NCBI GenBank assembly: GCA_040385645.1
Contig: JAZKGZ010000014.1
Coordinates: 150,579-214,578, forward strand
Reading direction: 5' to 3'
DNA: 64,000 nucleotides
From: JANXSS01 sp040385645
GTDB lineage: Bacteria > Pseudomonadota > Gammaproteobacteria > Burkholderiales > Burkholderiaceae_D
This document shows positions 9,659 through 18,485 of this stretch, in pieces. How positions within the stretch are numbered: position 1 is the first letter of the stretch; each line of letters begins with the position of its first letter. A model generated the notes under the pieces. The model had not been told where the DNA came from and searched no databases. It saw only the letters and a list, made by a program, of their open reading frames with translations. A program made the translations under genes and the position numbers.

Positions 9659-11217
9659 TGCGTCGCGTTGATTCGACCTAGCCTGACTGTGATCGGCTCA
9701 CCATCGTTCATGATCCACTGATCGGTAACGATGATCGGTTGAGCCAATGACGAAACCTGAGCATTGCCCTGTTCATCAAGAACTTCGACGCGCGCGTAAT
9801 AAGTGCCGAAAGGCGGGCGCGCGAGTTGCGCTTCGCCTTCCGGGCTCACCCGGTTGACGATCAGTGAAGAAAAATCGCTGTTACGGGCCAACTGCAGTCG
9901 CATGGATTGCCCGGTAATCGGCGTCCAACGCAGGGTTACCGTTTTACTGTCGCTACCAGCGACCTTCGGCGCGCCCGGCATTTTATACGAACCACTTTGC
10001 AAATCGTTCGTACGCAATAAGGTAATCGGTGAGATGCTGCTCAAGCCTTCAAGACCGAAGCGGTCGATTGCCGACAGCCGGGCGAAATATCGCCCTTCAG
10101 GCACGCCTGCGATCGACAGTGCCGGTAGCGTCATGCGATTTTCTGCTAACAAATTCAGCGCTTCCGGATCGCGGGCGATCTGCAGTTGATATGCTTTTGC
10201 GCCCGGCACTGCCGACAATGCAATTTTGGCTCTTGAATACTCTGTGCCGGTGGTGCCACCGCCCGGCATTAAAGACGGAGCCGGCAGCAAATTCACCACC
10301 GGTCCGACAGATTTCGCATCGATGATATTGCCCGTGGCTTGCGTCAAAACCACGTTATCCGGCGCAGTCGATTTGCTGGCCCGTGCCACGGCAACTCGAC
10401 CTTCTAGCGTTTCAGTAGCGACACGCCTGTCAGCACCTTCACCGACAAATCCAACTCTAAACTGCGTGCCTCGCACACCGGCGACAGAAAGGGGGGTACG
10501 CACTTCGAAGCGACCTTGGTTTGCTTCCAACGGCGAAACCCGTGATTCGACGCGGCCACGCAATAACAATATCTCCGTGCGTGGCCGGTGCAGGTATCGT
10601 GCTGTTCGCAGCTTCGACATCTGCAGCCGTGAATTCGACGGCACTGAAATACGAGACTGGTCTGCCAGCGCCATCGTCAGAAAACTATTGCCACTGGTTT
10701 GGATCTGCGTACCTTCTACAACCGTCGAGCCGATCGTCAAGTGCATGGTGCTGCCATCTGCAGCTGTTGCGGCAATCGTCCCGGTCATGGCAACCACGGT
10801 CGCCTTGGCAGGTGTATCGCCCAATAGCTCGCCAGGAATGACAATCGGCGTGCCGACCGGAATCGAACTGTCCTTTTCGATACGGTTGAGCTTGCCCAGG
10901 ACTTTCCAATTACTGCCTTTATCGGTGTATTGCTGAGCAATCGAGGTCAGCGTATCGCCCGCGCGAGCAAAATAGGTGATGCTGGCTGTGCCGATGGTGA
11001 TATTGCCAGGAGCGGAGGGGGCGGTGGCTTCGCGCGGCGCGCCGGTTTTGATCGATGGTGCCGATGGGGTTGAGGTGGTGAGGGCGGGAGAAGAAAGTTG
11101 AGCATTCGACGGTGCCGCTTTGCATGCTGTAATCGTCACCGCGCTTGCAGCAAGCGCTAATCCAAATGTCGCCAGCAGCTCTCTGGCAGGATGCACGAAG
11201 CGATTGAATGCACGCAT
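9655..11217 (-). CDS. Exported LysM and FecR-domain protein
   Basis: About 520 residues from the ATG at 11217; a GTG 27 bp upstream is an alternative. A signal-peptide-like N-terminus (LLATFGLALAASAVTITA) is followed by a LysM peptidoglycan-binding motif (YFARAGDTLTSIAQQYTDKGSNWKVLGKLN), a FecR-type beta-rich domain (ADQSRISVPSNSRLQMSK, then VRTPLSVAGVRGTQFRVG) and C-terminal fibronectin-like repeats. This is a known companion architecture of CHASE2 kinases and cyclases in Proteobacteria. The stop overlaps the kinase start, so the two are translationally coupled. The inference is a periplasmic partner that feeds a cell-wall signal to the kinase. Confidence 0.88.
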   Translation of the reverse strand: MRAFNRFVHPARELLATFGLALAASAVTITACKAAPSNAQLSSPALTTSTPSAPSIKTGAPREATAPSAPGNITIGTASITYFARAGDTLTSIAQQYTDKGSNWKVLGKLNRIEKDSSIPVGTPIVIPGELLGDTPAKATVVAMTGTIAATAADGSTMHLTIGSTVVEGTQIQTSGNSFLTMALADQSRISVPSNSRLQMSKLRTARYLHRPRTEILLLRGRVESRVSPLEANQGRFEVRTPLSVAGVRGTQFRVGFVGEGADRRVATETLEGRVAVARASKSTAPDNVVLTQATGNIIDAKSVGPVVNLLPAPSLMPGGGTTGTEYSRAKIALSAVPGAKAYQLQIARDPEALNLLAENRMTLPALSIAGVPEGRYFARLSAIDRFGLEGLSSISPITLLRTNDLQSGSYKMPGAPKVAGSDSKTVTLRWTPITGQSMRLQLARNSDFSSLIVNRVSPEGEAQLARPPFGTYYARVEVLDEQGNAQVSSLAQPIIVTDQWIMNDGEPITVRLGRINATQ

Positions 11218-11267
11218 GTTAGGTCCACGCGCCGGAGGGCGCACTGCGCCTCCGTGCGGGCAGGCGC

Positions 11268-11957
11268 TTATCCTGAAATCTGTTCCAGTCGATAGCCGTA
11301 GCTGTAAACCGGGGCAAGGCGAAAACCGTTCTCTGGACGCAATTGTAGCTTGCTTCTTACTCTAGAGACATGAGTATCCATGGTGCGGGACGGTATCTCG
11401 ATGTCGCGCGACCAAACCGCTTCGAGAATGTAGGCGCGTGACAACGGCCTGCCGAGATTACGAAAGAACAGCAGCGCCAGATCGAACTCTTTTTGCGTAA
11501 CATCGACTGCGGTGCCGGCAACGATCAGGCGTCCGGTACGTGCTTCGAAAATATAATCGCCGAATTGAATCTGCTCTACCATGTTTTGGCTTGGGTAAGC
11601 ACGCCGTAACAGTGCCTGCACCCGCGCGACCAATTCTCCGCGCCGGATTGGTTTGATCATGTAATCGTCGGCACCGGCTGCCAGCCCGGCGACGATATCG
11701 TCTTCGCCAGATCGACTGGTCATGAACAACACCGGTAGCGTGGATGGCAGCTTCTCGCGCGCCCACTGCAGTACCTCGGCACCACTCAGGTCGGGTACCT
11801 GCCAGTCAATGATCAGCATGTCGAAGCTTTCGCGTCGAAGCTGGTTGACCATCTCCTTACCGCTTTGGAAGGGGTAGCAGATATGGCCTGCCGAGTTAAG
11901 TACTTGCGAGACCAAATCGGTCTGGCTACGGTCATCATCTAGTACGGCGATTCTCAT
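11268..11957 (-). CDS. OmpR/PhoB-family response regulator
   Basis: 229 residues. The receiver domain shows the acidic pocket D7-D9 (AVLDDDRSQ), phospho-acceptor D51 (MLIIDWQVPD), the switch threonine (VLFMTSRSG) and the lysine (DYMIKPI). The C-terminal winged helix of the Trans_Reg_C type ends VYSYGYRLE. First gene of the operon with the LysM-FecR protein and the CHASE2 kinase, hence its probable cognate regulator. A perfect 16-bp palindrome lies about 90 bp upstream of the start and may be its operator. Confidence 0.92.
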   Translation of the reverse strand: MRIAVLDDDRSQTDLVSQVLNSAGHICYPFQSGKEMVNQLRRESFDMLIIDWQVPDLSGAEVLQWAREKLPSTLPVLFMTSRSGEDDIVAGLAAGADDYMIKPIRRGELVARVQALLRRAYPSQNMVEQIQFGDYIFEARTGRLIVAGTAVDVTQKEFDLALLFFRNLGRPLSRAYILEAVWSRDIEIPSRTMDTHVSRVRSKLQLRPENGFRLAPVYSYGYRLEQISG

Positions 11958-12045
11958 GGGTGTCCACTATTTCAATAGATAAATTTGCACTGAAGCCAAT
12001 TTAACAAAGGTTCGTGGAGAAATGTTTGTGTCTTGGGCAATCTAA

Positions 12046-12061
12046 CAATCGTTAACGATTG
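12046..12061. promoter_or_regulatory. 16-bp perfect palindrome upstream of the response-regulator operon
   Basis: CAATCGTTAACGATTG is a perfect palindrome in the non-coding stretch between the regulator start (11957) and the HiPIP gene. It is nearly extended by TAA on the left and GTTA on the right. Dimeric transcription factors bind such sites. Its position fits an operator or autoregulatory site, but binding is inferred. Confidence 0.45.
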
Positions 12062-12228
12062 GTTACAACGGTGGGTGGAGGGGGCAGCCGGTTGTTTAGC
12101 ACCGGCTTTCGGGGCGAACCGCCGTCGGCGGCTCGCGTGATGAACGATTATTACGATGTAAGTACGCTGCTTATGTGTCTTGCTCAAGTACCTTGCTCTA
12201 GCGCTGCGTTCACGCACTGCTTAGTGCA

Positions 12229-12537
12229 TTAAGCTTTTTTTGCGTAAGCGCTACACCATGCCGGACCGGGTACGGATTTTCCGGCAAACAGAGGACATGC
12301 GCCTAAACCATTTGGTGGCCCCTGATAAAGCTGGCAATTGCTGCACAACTGGCCAGCGACGTATTTTGGAAACTTCGCCTTATCGACCTTCGATGCATTT
12401 TCCTTGTAACCGAGCGCGATTGCCTGCGGATCGCTTTCGGAAACCTTCGGTGCCTGGGCGCGGCCCAGGCCAGCTGTTGCAAGTAGTGCCGAGCCAGCCA
12501 GTGAATGGATAACGAACGTCCTACGATTCATGCTCAT
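12229..12537 (-). CDS. High-potential iron-sulfur protein (HiPIP)
   Basis: About 102 residues from the ATG at 12537, which has AAAGGA 8 nt upstream; the frame extends further upstream but without support. The N-terminus MSMNRRTFVIHSLAGSALLATAGLGRAQA is a twin-arginine signal. The mature part has four cysteines (QLCSNCQLY, GACPLF, PAWCSAY), the cluster ligands of HiPIP, a small periplasmic electron carrier with a [4Fe-4S] centre. No obvious electron-transfer partner is next to it. Confidence 0.9.
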   Translation of the reverse strand: MSMNRRTFVIHSLAGSALLATAGLGRAQAPKVSESDPQAIALGYKENASKVDKAKFPKYVAGQLCSNCQLYQGPPNGLGACPLFAGKSVPGPAWCSAYAKKA

Positions 12538-12811
12538 ATCGGTAGTCCTTTCTAATGCGGTAAATCGGATGGGTAAAGCCTCGTCGATGGTCCGAGCGTC
12601 GACGTAGCGTGATGCGTTCGAGTGCACTTGAGTCTACCATTTTCATCATTGAATATAATTCGCGCTATAATTTCCAGCCTGCATTTATGTCTCTATTGCA
12701 ACGCTGAAGCATTTTGAAGTAGTCTGATTTTTAGTAGTCCCGTTGTCAGATCGTCGTTGCAGATTCACATCGTCGTTTCATCCCACTTAGTCCAGCTGAA
12801 AAGGAATCACA

Positions 12812-13378
12812 ATGAATCTACCTCGTTTGCCACAGTCCTTGACCCTCGTTTCGTTAGTTGGCGCTGTTTCCATGCTTGCGGCATGCGGCACGATGACGCC
12901 AAAAATGGCCATGTTTTCGCAAGATGGCTTGCCAGAAACCATCAAAGTTCCCGCTGGTAATAAGGTTGCACTAGAAACAGTCGGTGCTGGCGATATCACT
13001 TACGAGTGTCGCGCCAAAGCAGATATGCCGGACCAGATGGAGTGGGTATTCGTCGGACCAAAGGCCAAGCTGCTCGATCGCAGCGGCAAACAGGTCGGTA
13101 CGTACTACGGCCCACCAGCAACATGGGAAGCGACCGACGGTTCCAAAATCACCGGCACGCAAGTCGCCATCGCACCTTCAAGCACTGGCAACCTGCCTTT
13201 CCAAATCGTAAAAGCCAATCCCGCAGTTGGCTCCGGCGCGATGACTGGCATTACTTACATTCAGCGAGTAGCACTCAAAGGCGGCGTTGCACCGGCATCG
13301 CCTTGCAATGCAACGACCAAAGGCACGCGTGAAGTCGTGAAATACCAGGCCGACTATATTTTCTGGAAAGCCGCTTGA
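12812..13378 (+). CDS. DUF3455-type lipoprotein
   Basis: 188 residues with a lipoprotein signal (LVGAVSMLAACGTM). The body resembles the DUF3455 family: PETIKVPAGNKVALETVGAGDITYECRA near the N-terminus, then WVFVGPKAKLLDRSGKQVGTYYGPPATWEATDGSK, ending in a conserved aromatic YQADYIFWKA. Members are mostly small exported proteins of unknown function. A ribosome site AAAAGGAA lies before the ATG. Monocistronic; convergent with the His-rich protein downstream. Confidence 0.8.
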   Translation: MNLPRLPQSLTLVSLVGAVSMLAACGTMTPKMAMFSQDGLPETIKVPAGNKVALETVGAGDITYECRAKADMPDQMEWVFVGPKAKLLDRSGKQVGTYYGPPATWEATDGSKITGTQVAIAPSSTGNLPFQIVKANPAVGSGAMTGITYIQRVALKGGVAPASPCNATTKGTREVVKYQADYIFWKAA

Positions 13379-13405
13379 TTTTATAAAGTAGGTAGTACGT
13401 TAGAT

Positions 13406-13717
13406 TTAGTCGTGGTCGCCATGCCCTTTATGGCGACCATGATGTTTGTGATGCTTATGATGTTTTTCTTTCTTATACTTTTTATCTTTACACTTACCAT
13501 TCTTGCAGTCCACGTAGCGTGTTTCGGTTCTTACATACACCGGCTGGGGTTGTACATAAGTTGGCTGCGGTGCGACAAACACAGGTGCCGGCGGCGGTGT
13601 ATATACACCCGGTAAGTTGATATTGACATCAACACCGGCGGCTTTGACGCCTCCCGCACAGAGAACCAACATTGCACAAGCTGCAAATGCGGCTGCGCGA
13701 CTTGAATATGTCTTCAT
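13406..13717 (-). CDS. Small exported protein with a His/Lys-rich tail
   Basis: 103 residues. A signal peptide (AAAFAACAMLVLCAGGVKA) leads to a Pro/Tyr/Val-rich middle with repeated PQPxYV units, then a CKNGKC pair and a C-terminus of alternating Lys and His (KEKHHKHHKHHGRHKGHGDHD). The tail could bind metal ions. I do not recognise a named family. It lies just downstream of the amino-acid binding protein on the same strand (13 bp gap), so the two may share a transcript. Confidence 0.65.
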   Translation of the reverse strand: MKTYSSRAAAFAACAMLVLCAGGVKAAGVDVNINLPGVYTPPPAPVFVAPQPTYVQPQPVYVRTETRYVDCKNGKCKDKKYKKEKHHKHHKHHGRHKGHGDHD

Positions 13718-13730
13718 TTTTACTTCCTTT

Positions 13731-14639
13731 TTAAAAAGAATCGCCTACCTTGTCGTTCGGAAAACTCAATGAGGATCTCAACAGAAAACTCATTCCCATG
13801 TTCATGTTGATATTGTTCGGTGGAATAGGCTGCTTGAACCATCTGTCGTAAAGCTTGACGAACTCGCCGTCATTAATGATGCGCACCATTTCACGGTCGA
13901 CAATGGCTTTGAAAGCGGCGTCGTCGCGCGAGAGCATGATTGCATAGGGCTCTGCCGACAATGGATCACCGACGACGGCGAATTGCATCGGTTGCTTGGC
14001 ACTTGCCCGCAGGCCGTACAGCAATACATCATCCATCGCAAATGCTTCAGCCGTTGCGTTCTCAACCATTTGGAACGATGCCGCATGGTCGGCACCCTCC
14101 AGCAACGACAGATTGAGTGCACGTACCTTGCCGCGATCCGTCATGAGTTGAACCGTCGTCGTACCCTTGGTGGTGACGATCTTTTTGTCCTGCAGATCGG
14201 TCCAATTCTTAATGCTGGAATCAGCCCGCGCCAACATTCGCACCGCAGCAATGAAATGCGGGATGGTAAAGGCTACTTGCTTGCGGCGTTCGGCATTGTT
14301 CGTCGTAGACCCGCATTCCAGGTCTGCCTTACCTTGCATGATGGCGGGAATCCTGGTCGAGGAAGTTACTGCGACATAGGCAATTTTCAATTGCGGCAGT
14401 TTTAATTCTCGTTTTAATGCTTCGGCAATCTTCAAACAAAGGTCGACCGAATATCCAGTGGGTTTCTTGTCCGCATCCAGATAGGAAAAAGGAATCGATG
14501 ATTCACGATGGGCGATGGTAATGGTTTTGGTCTGCTCGATCCTGTCGAGCGTGCTTCCTGCATGAACGTTTGTGCAGGCCAAGGGGGCAAGGAAAGCAAC
14601 TGCGAGCGGCAGTACGGATCGGATTTCAACTGAAAACAC
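13731..14639 (-). CDS. Periplasmic amino-acid ABC transporter binding protein (GltI-like)
   Basis: 302 residues with signal peptide. The solute-binding fold of PBP family 3 is seen as ITIAHRESSIPFSYLDADKKPTGYSVDLCLKIAEAL, then VTSSTRIPAIMQGKADLECGSTTNNAERRKQVAFT and the hinge TTKGTTT, close to glutamate/aspartate-binding GltI. The GTG start is supported by AAGGAG 5 nt upstream. No permease or ATPase gene is adjacent, so it is an orphan component here. The C-terminal 25 residues (MNMGMSFLLRSSLSFPNDKVGDSF) extend beyond the usual fold. Confidence 0.85.
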   Translation of the reverse strand: MFSVEIRSVLPLAVAFLAPLACTNVHAGSTLDRIEQTKTITIAHRESSIPFSYLDADKKPTGYSVDLCLKIAEALKRELKLPQLKIAYVAVTSSTRIPAIMQGKADLECGSTTNNAERRKQVAFTIPHFIAAVRMLARADSSIKNWTDLQDKKIVTTKGTTTVQLMTDRGKVRALNLSLLEGADHAASFQMVENATAEAFAMDDVLLYGLRASAKQPMQFAVVGDPLSAEPYAIMLSRDDAAFKAIVDREMVRIINDGEFVKLYDRWFKQPIPPNNINMNMGMSFLLRSSLSFPNDKVGDSF

Positions 14640-14756
14640 GATATCTCCTTATTCAACCAGGTAATGTGATTACCTTTTGATTACCCTAAGGAAATATACC
14701 AAGCCGATCATCAACGCAGTGGAATATTCACACAACGAAGCTCATTCGAGGCTAAA

Positions 14757-15536
14757 TTAGGGCTCCGCGAACGCTATTTCTCCCCTTAGTTGTGGTTCTT
14801 CCACACCGGCCACGTGCTTTAGTCCATGTGGACAAATATCAAGCAGCACACATTGCCGACACTGTGGATTTCGCCAAGTACAAACCTTTTTTCCATGTCG
14901 CATGATGACTTGATGGTTGTCATATACCTGCTGCGCATCCCATTCTGCCGGTAGTTGCGCCTCCAGAATATCGTGTGCAGGCCCAACGCTCATTTTTGCC
15001 GGTACCAGCCCAACCCTTACGGCCACACGATGATGATGGCTATCCACTGGCAACGCCTTGCCTCGCAGGTTACTGAACGCCAGTACCGCCGCACTGGTCT
15101 TCGGGCCGACACCCGAAATGGTTTCGAGCCAGGCACGTGTTTTTTCTACCGGCCACTCGCGCAAAAATTCGAGATCGAGCTTTCCACCGATACGGGCACT
15201 CAGTTCACGCAATACGGCTTGAATACGCGGCGCTTTTTGTTCGGGCCATGTGCATGCGGTAATCGCTTCCTGCACGTGTTCGAGCGGCGCATCGCGCACG
15301 TCTTCCCACTCTGCAAACCGCGCGCGTAAGGCACGAAAAGCCAATCCGGAATCATGATTGCGCGTGCGATGCGATAGCAATGCCGATACGAGTTCGCTGA
15401 GTGGGTCGAGTACATGGAAATAAGTAATCGGACAGCCGTATTCGGCACAAAGCCGGTGGTGGATTTCGACTGCTTTGGCTTGTAGTTCAATTCTGGCGGC
15501 AGTCGCTTCCGTTGTAAGAGAAGGTTGATCGGGCAC
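14757..15536 (-). CDS. Endonuclease III-type DNA glycosylase (Nth homologue)
   Basis: About 259 residues from a GTG at 15536, chosen because AGGA lies 6 nt upstream; the frame stays open to a TTG at 15626. The helix-hairpin-helix (TISGVGPKTSAAVLAF) includes the lysine used for catalysis in Nth, and the GPD segment contains the catalytic aspartate (LPVDSHHHRVAVRVG). A [4Fe-4S] motif with C-X6-C-X2-C-X5-C spacing ends the protein (VCTWRNPQCRQCVLLDICPHG). A base-excision repair glycosylase/lyase; exact substrate preference is not evident. It may be a divergent Nth paralogue rather than the main Nth. Confidence 0.85.
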   Translation of the reverse strand: MPDQPSLTTEATAARIELQAKAVEIHHRLCAEYGCPITYFHVLDPLSELVSALLSHRTRNHDSGLAFRALRARFAEWEDVRDAPLEHVQEAITACTWPEQKAPRIQAVLRELSARIGGKLDLEFLREWPVEKTRAWLETISGVGPKTSAAVLAFSNLRGKALPVDSHHHRVAVRVGLVPAKMSVGPAHDILEAQLPAEWDAQQVYDNHQVIMRHGKKVCTWRNPQCRQCVLLDICPHGLKHVAGVEEPQLRGEIAFAEP

Positions 15537-15824
15537 GTAAATTCCTTGAAATGACGCCGGGCGTGGATATGGATGTGGGTAAGAATATGAGTTAGGTACC
15601 ACCACGTACCCGTGAAAGCTCGGCAAAAAGCATGAGCGTGGAAATTGAGACTTACAGCAGCTTCATTTGTTTCAGCAAAAGGATAACTTTTTGCAAATTA
15701 AGCAAACATTTCAAACGGCAGTCCGCGGTTTAAAGAAGCTGAGCGTACAACGCAATGAATTTTTCAATTCAAACCGTCGACATATCGCGGTAAGATTCAG
15801 AGACTTACTGAAAATGGATGTTTT

Positions 15825-16106
15825 ATGCAAACCGTTAAACTATCTAGCAAAGGGCAAATCGTCATCCCAAAGAGCATTCGTGACGCTCTTCACCTACCAC
15901 CCGGCACCGAGTTCGTTGTTATCCAAACCGCAATTGGCCTCACCCTCACACCGACGACGCTCTTTCCGCGCGTCACGACAGCACAGGTACGCGGTTTTCT
16001 ATTTAAATCTGGCCGAAATGTTCCAACCGACGGTGAAATAAAAGCCAGGATTAAAGCACGGCTTCAACTACAAGACGATGCATCGAAGCAAGGCAAGCGC
16101 AAATGA
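15825..16106 (+). CDS. AbrB/SpoVT-type antitoxin (VapB-like)
   Basis: 93 residues. The N-terminal swapped-hairpin motif MQTVKLSSKGQIVIPKSIRDALHLPPGTEFVV is a clear AbrB/MazE-type DNA-binding domain. The basic C-terminus (IKARIKARLQLQDDASKQGKRK) is the probable toxin-binding part. The stop overlaps the next start by ATGA. It would bind and inhibit the PIN toxin and repress the operon. Confidence 0.9.
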   Translation: MQTVKLSSKGQIVIPKSIRDALHLPPGTEFVVIQTAIGLTLTPTTLFPRVTTAQVRGFLFKSGRNVPTDGEIKARIKARLQLQDDASKQGKRK

Positions 16107-16495
16107 TTGCGCTCGATACAAACATTTTGGTTCGGTATTTATTAAACGATTCACCTGCGCAGACCGACATCGCCGAAAACCTACTGCACGGCAATAAAAC
16201 TTGCACCGCACCCATTACTGTGTTTTTGGAGCTGGTATGGGTTTTGGAATCGTGCGAGTGCGACCGTGTTGAAATTGCTAAGTCGATCCGTTTATTATGC
16301 GGGCTTGAAAATTTCAAGCCGCAGAATTTCGAAGCGCTTGCTTACGCATTGCCTTGGTATGAAGGCGGCATGGATTTTGGCGATGCAGTGCACCTAGCGA
16401 TGAGCGCGAACGCAAAGCAATTCAACACATTCGATAAAGCTTTTGTGAAAGTTGCTGAAACGCTGAAAGCGTATCCGAAAGTTGTGCGGGCTTAA
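16103..16495 (+). CDS. VapC-type PIN-domain ribonuclease toxin
   Basis: 130 residues with the PIN acidic residues in MIALDTNILVRYLLND, the glutamate in VFLELVWVLE, and DFGDAVHLAMS plus FNTFDKAF at the C-terminus. It overlaps its antitoxin gene. The pair lies in the core, immediately outside the left att repeat of the island, and so next to where tRNA-Phe stood before integration. Confidence 0.9.
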   Translation: MIALDTNILVRYLLNDSPAQTDIAENLLHGNKTCTAPITVFLELVWVLESCECDRVEIAKSIRLLCGLENFKPQNFEALAYALPWYEGGMDFGDAVHLAMSANAKQFNTFDKAFVKVAETLKAYPKVVRA

Positions 16496-16619
16496 AATTT
16501 CTGACCGGTCGGTGTTCGTCGGTTGCGAGTGTAGCTCTGCCGAGCTAAATGGCTCAGATTGCCGAGTAAAAAAAACGGCTACAAGCCGAAGCATGTAACC
16601 GTTTAATCATTCAACACAT

Positions 16620-16674
16620 TTTGGTGGCCCGGGGCGGAATCGAACCACCGACACAAGGATTTTCAATCCTCTGC
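16620..16674 (-). repeat. attL: 55-bp copy of the 3' end of tRNA-Phe
   Basis: These 55 bases are identical to 51668-51722, the 3' portion of the intact tRNA-Phe gene (anticodon arm, T arm, acceptor and CCA). Beyond 16674 the sequence departs from tRNA (gtcata instead of tctacc), so this is a tRNA fragment, not a gene. Tyrosine-integrase islands commonly use the tRNA 3' half as attachment site, leaving such a direct repeat at the far end. Confidence 0.93.
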
Positions 16675-17070
16675 GTCATACATGCTTTATCCAACTATAT
16701 CTATTAAAACAGTCGCTTACGGAATGTTGTCCAACTACAGCACGCCATTGAACCGCTACACGGTTGACACTCAGTTGACTAAAATTTAGCTCTCAAACTG
16801 CCAGCTTCAATGTCCAAATTTTATTGGAAACGTAACGTTACGACGCTATTTATCGTCAGTAGCCAAATGTCCGGACGTCTTCACTTCTAACTCGTTTCGC
16901 AAACGGACGCTGCGAAAAAATTTACCTCTCCACTGTGTGAATAAAACTGCTTTCAACCTAAGTGTTCGCCTTTCCCATTTTTCTACCCGTTCTGATACGT
17001 GCATTAACTAACCAAGCTGTAAATGCTAGCTCATGGCATATACCCAATAACGAAGGAAAGCATCAAGTAC

Positions 17071-17116
17071 TTATACACAGCTCAGGCTGAGCCGTATCTG
17101 TCTGAGCTGTGTATAA
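17071..17116. repeat. 15-bp inverted repeat with DnaA-box-like arms
   Basis: TTATACACAGCTCAG at 17071-17085 and its exact reverse complement at 17102-17116, with a 16-nt spacer. Each arm begins with TTATACACA, which fits the relaxed DnaA-box pattern TTATNCACA. A second palindrome, CTCAGgCTGAG, overlaps the left arm. It could be a replication or transfer origin element, a recombinase accessory site or a transcription hairpin; the sequence alone does not decide. Confidence 0.5.
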
Positions 17117-17599
17117 CTCGCAAGCAGCTCTAGGTGAGCCATATTCACAGCAAATACAGATCAGTCTGAGCCACTAAAAAGAAGATTTTTACTTAAAAAG
17201 AAGTGATTTGCGCCAAACCAGTTTGTATGAATTGCGCTGCGCTACACTGCATGCCTAAGGAATACTCGATTTACCTCACAAGACCTTGGGATGCTACTCT
17301 ATACACCGTGGTTATTTGCGAGCCAGTGTAAGGGTAGGGTATACGGCACCCCAATCCCGCACCTAAGCATGTTGCGCTAAAGTTTGTGTAAATGGATTTT
17401 CGCGGCCAAACAGCCATGAACCCGCTTAGCTAATTTACGGTTACATCAGCACAGTCCTCAGCTAACTGTAGCGGCTTACATTTCCCAGTGGAGTGAGTGT
17501 CCTGGAAAAAGACAGATTGAGACCATGCTAAGACATGGCGCTCGTTTCGATACCGACAGCTGGTTTAGTACACCAAGACAAACAGATCATGGCAACTGA

Positions 17600-17607
17600 G
17601 GCAGGCC
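17600..17607. repeat. 8-bp target-site duplication, left of IS66
   Basis: GGCAGGCC directly flanks the left inverted repeat and recurs exactly at 20189-20196 on the other side. Eight bases is the usual IS66 target duplication length. Confidence 0.93.
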
Positions 17608-17674
17608 GTAAGCGGATCATGAGTACCGTCTCGACGCCACCAATCTGATAGTCCAAAGTGATGTCCACCAAATA

Positions 17675-18112
17675 ATGGTGGGGATCATGTTGAATTCAGA
17701 TGGCAAGACAGGAAGCCGCAAAGGCCGGCTCAACTACGAGGCTGGGTTCAAGTTGCAGCTGGCAAAGGCCGCCTGCGAGGCGGGCGTATCAATTGCCCGG
17801 CTAGCCCTGGAACACGGTTTAAACGCCAACATGGTGCACAAGTGGCGACGCCAGTATCTGGCTGGTTTGGCCGTACATGCGCCACCAGCGTCTGCCCAGT
17901 TCTTGCCGGTAACGATGACCGGGGTTGAGCCTGCCGTTGCGCATGAGCAGGTCCGCATTTCTCCAATCCGCGCCCCCAAGCAAATGATGCCGACGCAGCC
18001 ATCGCCGATTAACGGCACCATCGACATCAAGTTTGGCGGTGCAACGGTGCGCATCGACGGGGTCGTCGACGCATCGGTACTTGCAGCAGTCCTCTCCCAC
18101 TTTCACCCATGA
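17675..18112 (+). CDS. tnpA: IS66 accessory protein TnpA
   Basis: About 145 residues, with a helix-turn-helix near the N-terminus (LNYEAGFKLQLAKAACEAGVSIARLALEHGLNANMVHKWRRQYL) as in IS66 OrfA proteins. An internal ATG at 17687 (MLNSDGK) is an equally possible start. The end overlaps tnpB by ATGA, so translation is coupled. Confidence 0.92.
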   Translation: MVGIMLNSDGKTGSRKGRLNYEAGFKLQLAKAACEAGVSIARLALEHGLNANMVHKWRRQYLAGLAVHAPPASAQFLPVTMTGVEPAVAHEQVRISPIRAPKQMMPTQPSPINGTIDIKFGGATVRIDGVVDASVLAAVLSHFHP

Positions 18113-18456
18113 TCGGCTTGCCCGCCGGCACCCGCATCTGGATCGCCGCCGGTGTCACCGACATGCGCTGCGGCTTCCATGGGTTGGCTGCCAAGGTGGA
18201 AGCGGCGCTGGCCGAAGATCCCTTTAGCGGTCATGTCTTCGTCTTTCGTGGTCGGCGCGGTGACATCGTCAAACTGCTCTGGTCCAGCGGTGACGGCCTG
18301 TGTCTGTTGGCCAAACGCCTGGAACAGGGTCGGTTCGTCTGGCCGCAAGCCACCACCGGCACCGTTTGCCTGACCCAGGCCGCACTGTCCATGCTTTTGG
18401 AAGGCATCGACTGGCGGCGGCCCGCACGTACCTGGCAGCCCAAATCGATGTTGTAA
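18109..18456 (+). CDS. tnpB: IS66 Orf2 protein TnpB
   Basis: 115 residues, start MIGLPAGTRIWIAAGVTDMRCGFHGLAAKVEAAL, with the family motif GHVFVFRGRRGDIVKLLWSSGDGLCLLAKRLEQGRFVWP. Needed for transposition in IS66 elements, mechanism unclear. Full length and apparently intact. Confidence 0.95.
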   Translation: MIGLPAGTRIWIAAGVTDMRCGFHGLAAKVEAALAEDPFSGHVFVFRGRRGDIVKLLWSSGDGLCLLAKRLEQGRFVWPQATTGTVCLTQAALSMLLEGIDWRRPARTWQPKSML

Positions 18457-18485
18457 ACATCGGCAAGCTTGCGTAAGCTTCGCGC

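Larger units (their letters stand above)
16675..17607. other. Non-coding left end of the island
   Basis: About 930 bases with no convincing gene. It holds inverted repeats including a 15-bp perfect pair at 17071-17085 and 17102-17116, and several short GAGCC-containing repeats between 17086 and 17180. The right limit is the IS66 target site. Confidence 0.6.

Noticed and set aside
16620..16674. Second tRNA-Phe gene
   Set aside because: Only the 3' 53 bases of the tRNA are present; D arm and 5' acceptor strand are missing.
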